DNA of 64,000 nucleotides from NCBI RefSeq assembly GCF_000427295.1, contig NZ_ATNM01000098.1, forward strand, positions 1 through 64,000, in the 5' to 3' direction. The DNA is from Cyclobacterium qasimii M12-11B. Its GTDB lineage: Bacteria > Bacteroidota > Bacteroidia > Cytophagales > Cyclobacteriaceae. A program made the position numbers and the translations under genes. The notes under the pieces were generated by a model. The model ran no database searches and was not told where the DNA came from. It worked only from the letters and a program-made list of their open reading frames with translations. Shown here in pieces: positions 60,808-64,000 of this stretch. Each line of letters opens with the position of its first letter. Position 1 is the stretch's first letter.

Positions 60808-63363
60808 ATGAGATTCAATGCAAGAATAATGGTAATTCTCGGTTTCTTTCTCGGGATTTGCCTCATCGTGGGAGTAGGTGCCGTTACTTACTTTAGTGTT
60901 AAGAAATTATTAGAGTCTGTAGAATCGTTATCCGAACCCAACGAAAAATTAAGAAACCTAAATCAACTTTTAGCAGATATCTATCAGCTGGATAAATCCA
61001 GAAGTGTATTTGTTGAAGAGGATACTACGCATAACCTGGATTATTACAATCAGATTCAGAATGAGATTAAAAAGTTAGAAGCACTAGTCACTGATTCATC
61101 TGAATTAAAGAATGTCAAAAGGATCAGCTACAGTGTTAATGAGCTGATGGTGGTGTATAAAGGGTTGGAAGAAGTAAAGAAAAACCTTTATAACCGAAAT
61201 TTCAGCAATGAGGCCCTGTACAATATTGAAAGAAAAATTAAGCGTAAAGAAGAGTTAAGCAGGTTACAGAATTTAGGTAAAATAAGAATAGGCATAGATC
61301 CCTCCGCTCGAAAGGACCAGGGTAGTTCTTCTGAAAAAACTTCTAAAATTAAAGGTAAAGACGTGGCCGCTTCAGGTACCTTGGCCGGAGATGGGAAAGA
61401 GGATATGGATAAAATAAGAGGCACCCTGAGGCTCAACCTTAACCGAGTGAACCCTGTAGATATAGACGTCCCGTCCAGTTCCGATTCAATTATTTATACT
61501 GTCAGACAAATGGTGCTTGACATCAATAATGAGGAACAGTACCTTCGGTCGAGACTTGGTGAGTTGGAGCAGGAGCTGAATGATAAGAATAGGACCCTGA
61601 TTATGAATATTCAGGATATCGTTACTTCCCTGCAGAACGAATCACTCCTGAGATCAAAAGCAGAAAATGAATCTGCTTATGCATTGACCTATAAACTTTC
61701 TATACTTCTTGGTGTTTTGATAGCTGTTGGAGTGGTAGGATCCTCTGGCTTTATTTTTAGCATTGTAAGGGAGATTAAGAAATCAGAAGTGTACCAGGAC
61801 AAGCTTGCTGAGGCCAAGAGATCTTCTGATAACCTTGCGAAAACCAAACAGGACTTTCTGGCTAGCATGAGTCATGAGATCAGAAATCCTCTCCATGTTA
61901 TTCAGGGGTACAATGATGCCCTTCAAAAGACAAATTTGGCAGAAGATCAATCTGAATACGTTAGAATGATTCAATTTGCCTCAGGTACCTTATTAGGGAT
62001 TGTGAATGATATACTTGATTTTTCTAAGCTTGAAGCTGGAAAAATAAAACTTGAAAATTCAATCATTGATCCAGATTCCTTTTTTAAAGACATTCATTCA
62101 TTCTTTAAGCAAAAGGCAACAGATAGTGGCCTTTCCTTGGAGTTTTCAGTCTTGCTTCCCAAAAACAAATACTTGCTTGGAGATGACCTACGGATTAATC
62201 AGATAATGAATAATTTGTTGTCAAACGCAGTAAAGTTTACTGACAAAGGGAAAGTCTCAGTGAAAGTTTCAGTAGATGATAAAAACAACCTCGTTTTGGA
62301 GGTGGAGGATACGGGGATGGGCATGGATGACAACCTTCAAGCCAACCTTTTCAAAGAGTTTAGTCAAGGCGATGGTACCATTTCAAGAAAGTATGGAGGT
62401 ACTGGCTTAGGCCTGGCGATTGTGAAAAAACTGGTAGATCTTCAAGAGGGACAGATAGATGTTGCGAGTATACTAGGGGAAGGCACTAGAATTACGGTTT
62501 CAATTCCTACCACTTTGCTGGACAAGAAAGAGGAAAGTTCGTTGGCTGAAGTGGCACCGCATAAAGTAGACGGATTGAAAGTGCTACTTGTGGATGATGA
62601 CGAAATGGGTTTAAAGTTTGCTACCCTCTTGCTGAATTCTTTGGGAGCAGAGGTGGTTTCTTATATTGGAGGTGTTGAATTCATGAATGAATTTGTAGAT
62701 GAGGATTTTGATCTCATTCTTCTGGATATTCAGATGCCTGAAGTAGATGGCTATCAGGTGTTTAATGAAATTAGAAAACAGGAGAAATACCAAGCGGTAC
62801 CTATATTGGCGATGACAGCAAATGTTTTTACCAAGGATAGAGAAAGCATGATAAAAGAAGGCTTTGATGGCTTGCTATTGAAACCATTCAACGAAAAGGA
62901 CCTGGTAAAAAAGATCATGGACTTTGTTAAGCCTGATCAGATGGAGGAGGTAATCAGTGCGGAGCCGTCTAGTAAATTGAGTCCCTATATTGAGGCAGAG
63001 GATGACAATTCTGACGGTGCTGATTACAGCTTGGCCGACATTAGGGGTTTTTGTATGGGGGATGAGGCATTGTTAAAAGAAGTGGTTGAAGGGTTTTATT
63101 CCCAAACAGGGCTAGATTTGATAATGATAAATAAAGCCTGTGACGAGAAGGATTATAAAAAAGTCCTAGCCATAGCGCATCAACTTTCAAGTAGGCTGGG
63201 GCAATTGAAGTTTAAATATAAAAACCTTGCAATAAATATTGAGCGGGACTTGAAAAGGGGTGACACCAATGATATTCAAGAAAAAGTATGGGAGTTGACA
63301 GAAAAAATCAACACCCTTTTGGAAGATTTAGCAACACAGTTTGGTTACGCCATGGCGGATTAA
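60808..63363 (+). CDS. Hybrid sensor histidine kinase with receiver and Hpt domains
   Basis: 851 residues. Two transmembrane helices (about 7-30 and 293-316) enclose a periplasmic sensor region rich in helices and of unknown ligand. Then a coiled linker, HisKA with FLASMSHEIRNPLHVIQGYND (phospho-acceptor His356), HATPase with NQIMNNLLSNAVKFTDKG (N box), EDTGMGMD (G1) and KYGGTGLGLAIVKKL (G2). A receiver domain follows (VLLVDDDEMGL; phospho-acceptor Asp640 in LLDIQMPEVDG; Lys in LLKPFNEKD). The C-terminal Hpt domain has IAHQLSSRLGQLKF with His791. This gives a complete His-Asp-His relay to an external regulator. The convergent sigma-54 regulator overlaps its 3' end by 4 bp, but pairing between them is unproven. 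Confidence 0.94.
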   Translation: MRFNARIMVILGFFLGICLIVGVGAVTYFSVKKLLESVESLSEPNEKLRNLNQLLADIYQLDKSRSVFVEEDTTHNLDYYNQIQNEIKKLEALVTDSSELKNVKRISYSVNELMVVYKGLEEVKKNLYNRNFSNEALYNIERKIKRKEELSRLQNLGKIRIGIDPSARKDQGSSSEKTSKIKGKDVAASGTLAGDGKEDMDKIRGTLRLNLNRVNPVDIDVPSSSDSIIYTVRQMVLDINNEEQYLRSRLGELEQELNDKNRTLIMNIQDIVTSLQNESLLRSKAENESAYALTYKLSILLGVLIAVGVVGSSGFIFSIVREIKKSEVYQDKLAEAKRSSDNLAKTKQDFLASMSHEIRNPLHVIQGYNDALQKTNLAEDQSEYVRMIQFASGTLLGIVNDILDFSKLEAGKIKLENSIIDPDSFFKDIHSFFKQKATDSGLSLEFSVLLPKNKYLLGDDLRINQIMNNLLSNAVKFTDKGKVSVKVSVDDKNNLVLEVEDTGMGMDDNLQANLFKEFSQGDGTISRKYGGTGLGLAIVKKLVDLQEGQIDVASILGEGTRITVSIPTTLLDKKEESSLAEVAPHKVDGLKVLLVDDDEMGLKFATLLLNSLGAEVVSYIGGVEFMNEFVDEDFDLILLDIQMPEVDGYQVFNEIRKQEKYQAVPILAMTANVFTKDRESMIKEGFDGLLLKPFNEKDLVKKIMDFVKPDQMEEVISAEPSSKLSPYIEAEDDNSDGADYSLADIRGFCMGDEALLKEVVEGFYSQTGLDLIMINKACDEKDYKKVLAIAHQLSSRLGQLKFKYKNLAINIERDLKRGDTNDIQEKVWELTEKINTLLEDLATQFGYAMAD

Positions 63364-64000
63364 TCCAAGCCGTATTTTTCTAGTTTATTGTAGAGTGTTT
63401 TCCTGTCCATATTTAAAACCTTTGCTGTTTTGGACTTGTTAAAGCGCATCTCTTCAAGGGTTTTAACAATAAGTGATTTTTCCTGGTCCTCGAATGAGCT
63501 TTTCAAGTCTTTGGCGGAATTGATGTCAATGGGCTGAAATGCCTCGGATTCCAGAAGTTCTGATGGAATAACTTTTGTTTGAATGATGCCTTCACCCGTT
63601 AGTAAAACGGCTCTCCTTATTATGTTTCTAAGCTCGCGGAGATTTCCTGGCCAGTGATATTCTCTAAAGATTTGTTCTACTTCAGGGCTAAATCCTGTTA
63701 CGTTCCTTTCAAGGTTTGCATTGCTTTTTTGCATGAAAAGATTTGAGAAGAACATTAGGTCCTCAGGCCTTTCTCTTAAGGGCTGGGCCCTTAAACTGAA
63801 TTCATTTAATCTATGGAAAAGATCTTCTCTGAATAAACCTTGCTTGGCCAATTCTTGCAAGTCTTCGTTCGTCGCGGCGATTATTCGGACATCTATGGAA
63901 ACGTCCTTACTGGCACCTATCTTTCTGATTTTCCGCTCTTGAATTGCCCTAAGAAGTTTGATCTGAATTTCGTAACTGAGGTTTCCAATTTCATCTAAGA
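63360..64000 (-). CDS. Sigma-54-dependent transcriptional activator, NtrC family (5' part beyond window)
   Basis: The gene runs off the right edge; 213 C-terminal residues are inside. The frame stays open to 64000, so an internal TTG at 63860 is not the start. AAA+ domain: LDEIGNLSYEIQIKLLRAIQ (Walker B and following helix), VDVR-like VSIDVRIIAATNEDL (sensor I), FREDLFHRLNEFSL with the arginine-finger region, and NLRELRNIIRRAVLL (sensor II). The last 45 residues are a Fis-type helix-turn-helix (LIVKTLEEMRFNKSKTAKVLNMDRKTLYNKLEKYG). The receiver domain and the GAFTGA loop lie outside the window. Convergent with the hybrid kinase gene, 4-bp overlap. Confidence 0.93.
   Translation of the reverse strand, partial: LDEIGNLSYEIQIKLLRAIQERKIRKIGASKDVSIDVRIIAATNEDLQELAKQGLFREDLFHRLNEFSLRAQPLRERPEDLMFFSNLFMQKSNANLERNVTGFSPEVEQIFREYHWPGNLRELRNIIRRAVLLTGEGIIQTKVIPSELLESEAFQPIDINSAKDLKSSFEDQEKSLIVKTLEEMRFNKSKTAKVLNMDRKTLYNKLEKYGLD

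Noticed and set aside
1-64000. CRISPR array, tRNA/rRNA genes or prophage
   Set aside because: No regularly spaced repeats, complete cloverleaf, rRNA-like stretch or phage structural gene was found by reading both strands.
60808-64000. Hybrid kinase and NtrC-type regulator as a cognate two-component pair
   Set aside because: They are convergent with overlapping ends, not an operon, and the regulator's receiver domain is outside the window, so pairing cannot be supported.

Overview
The window is AT-rich chromosomal DNA of a Bacteroidota bacterium, most likely order Cytophagales (Cyclobacteriaceae-like; an inference from gene content, not from a marker gene). Supporting signs are a SusC/SusD pair, the gliding lipoprotein GldH next to a PSP1/RicT homologue, Na+-NQR subunit F, DUF4834 and DUF4202 proteins, a CarB without its C-terminal allosteric domain, weak Shine-Dalgarno sequences, and several TAnnTTTG promoter elements. 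No tRNA, rRNA, CRISPR array, transposase or phage gene was seen.

Layout. 1-12.6 kb is a plus-strand copper-handling cluster: the tail of a small HYC_CC_PP-like protein, a CusA-type RND pump, a TolC-like channel, a DUF305 membrane protein, a CPH-type copper ATPase, a multicopper oxidase fused to an outer-membrane barrel, a CusB adaptor with a DUF3347 tail, and a free DUF3347 lipoprotein. Together they would move copper out of the cytoplasm (ATPase), oxidise Cu(I) in the periplasm (oxidase) and expel copper across the outer membrane (CusCBA-like). 12.7-24 kb holds an SRPBCC protein, gcvT-comB, an orphan susC-susD pair, an IscA-type Fe-S protein, thiL and rlmD. 24-29 kb is an SDR gene translationally coupled to a 1332-residue SF1 helicase. 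29-34.4 kb is gldH, ricT, purD and recQ (minus), divergent from kdsD and a mannose-1-phosphate guanylyltransferase gene. 36.5-43.2 kb is a minus-strand run: murQ, a BadF-type sugar kinase, a small cytochrome-b5 protein, an arginase-family enzyme, nqrF, accD and an MscS channel. 43.3-51.4 kb holds cstA, a porin-like gene, an archaemetzincin-like lipoprotein, DUF4834, carB and DUF4202. 51.4-55.1 kb (minus) is a TIM-barrel epimerase-like protein, a YiiX-type cysteine hydrolase, a small membrane protein and a PolX-like PHP protein. 55.4-63.4 kb (plus) is a secreted unknown, pyrR-pyrB, a cystathionine beta-synthase-like gene, a membrane protein and a hybrid histidine kinase. The window ends inside a sigma-54 activator gene.

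The most striking global feature is that eleven genes are broken or mis-started by a single-base length change in a 5-8 nt A or T run. In every case restoring one base rebuilds a full-length, family-like protein. This looks like homopolymer sequencing error in a draft assembly rather than eleven pseudogenes, so these loci are annotated as frameshifted CDSs spanning the break.

The most interesting biological points are the oxidase/outer-membrane-barrel fusion, the duplicated DUF3347 module, a PolX protein that seems to have lost all polymerase catalytic aspartates but kept its PHP domain, the SDR-SF1 helicase pair with a degenerate nuclease-like tail, and an archaemetzincin-like lipoprotein.
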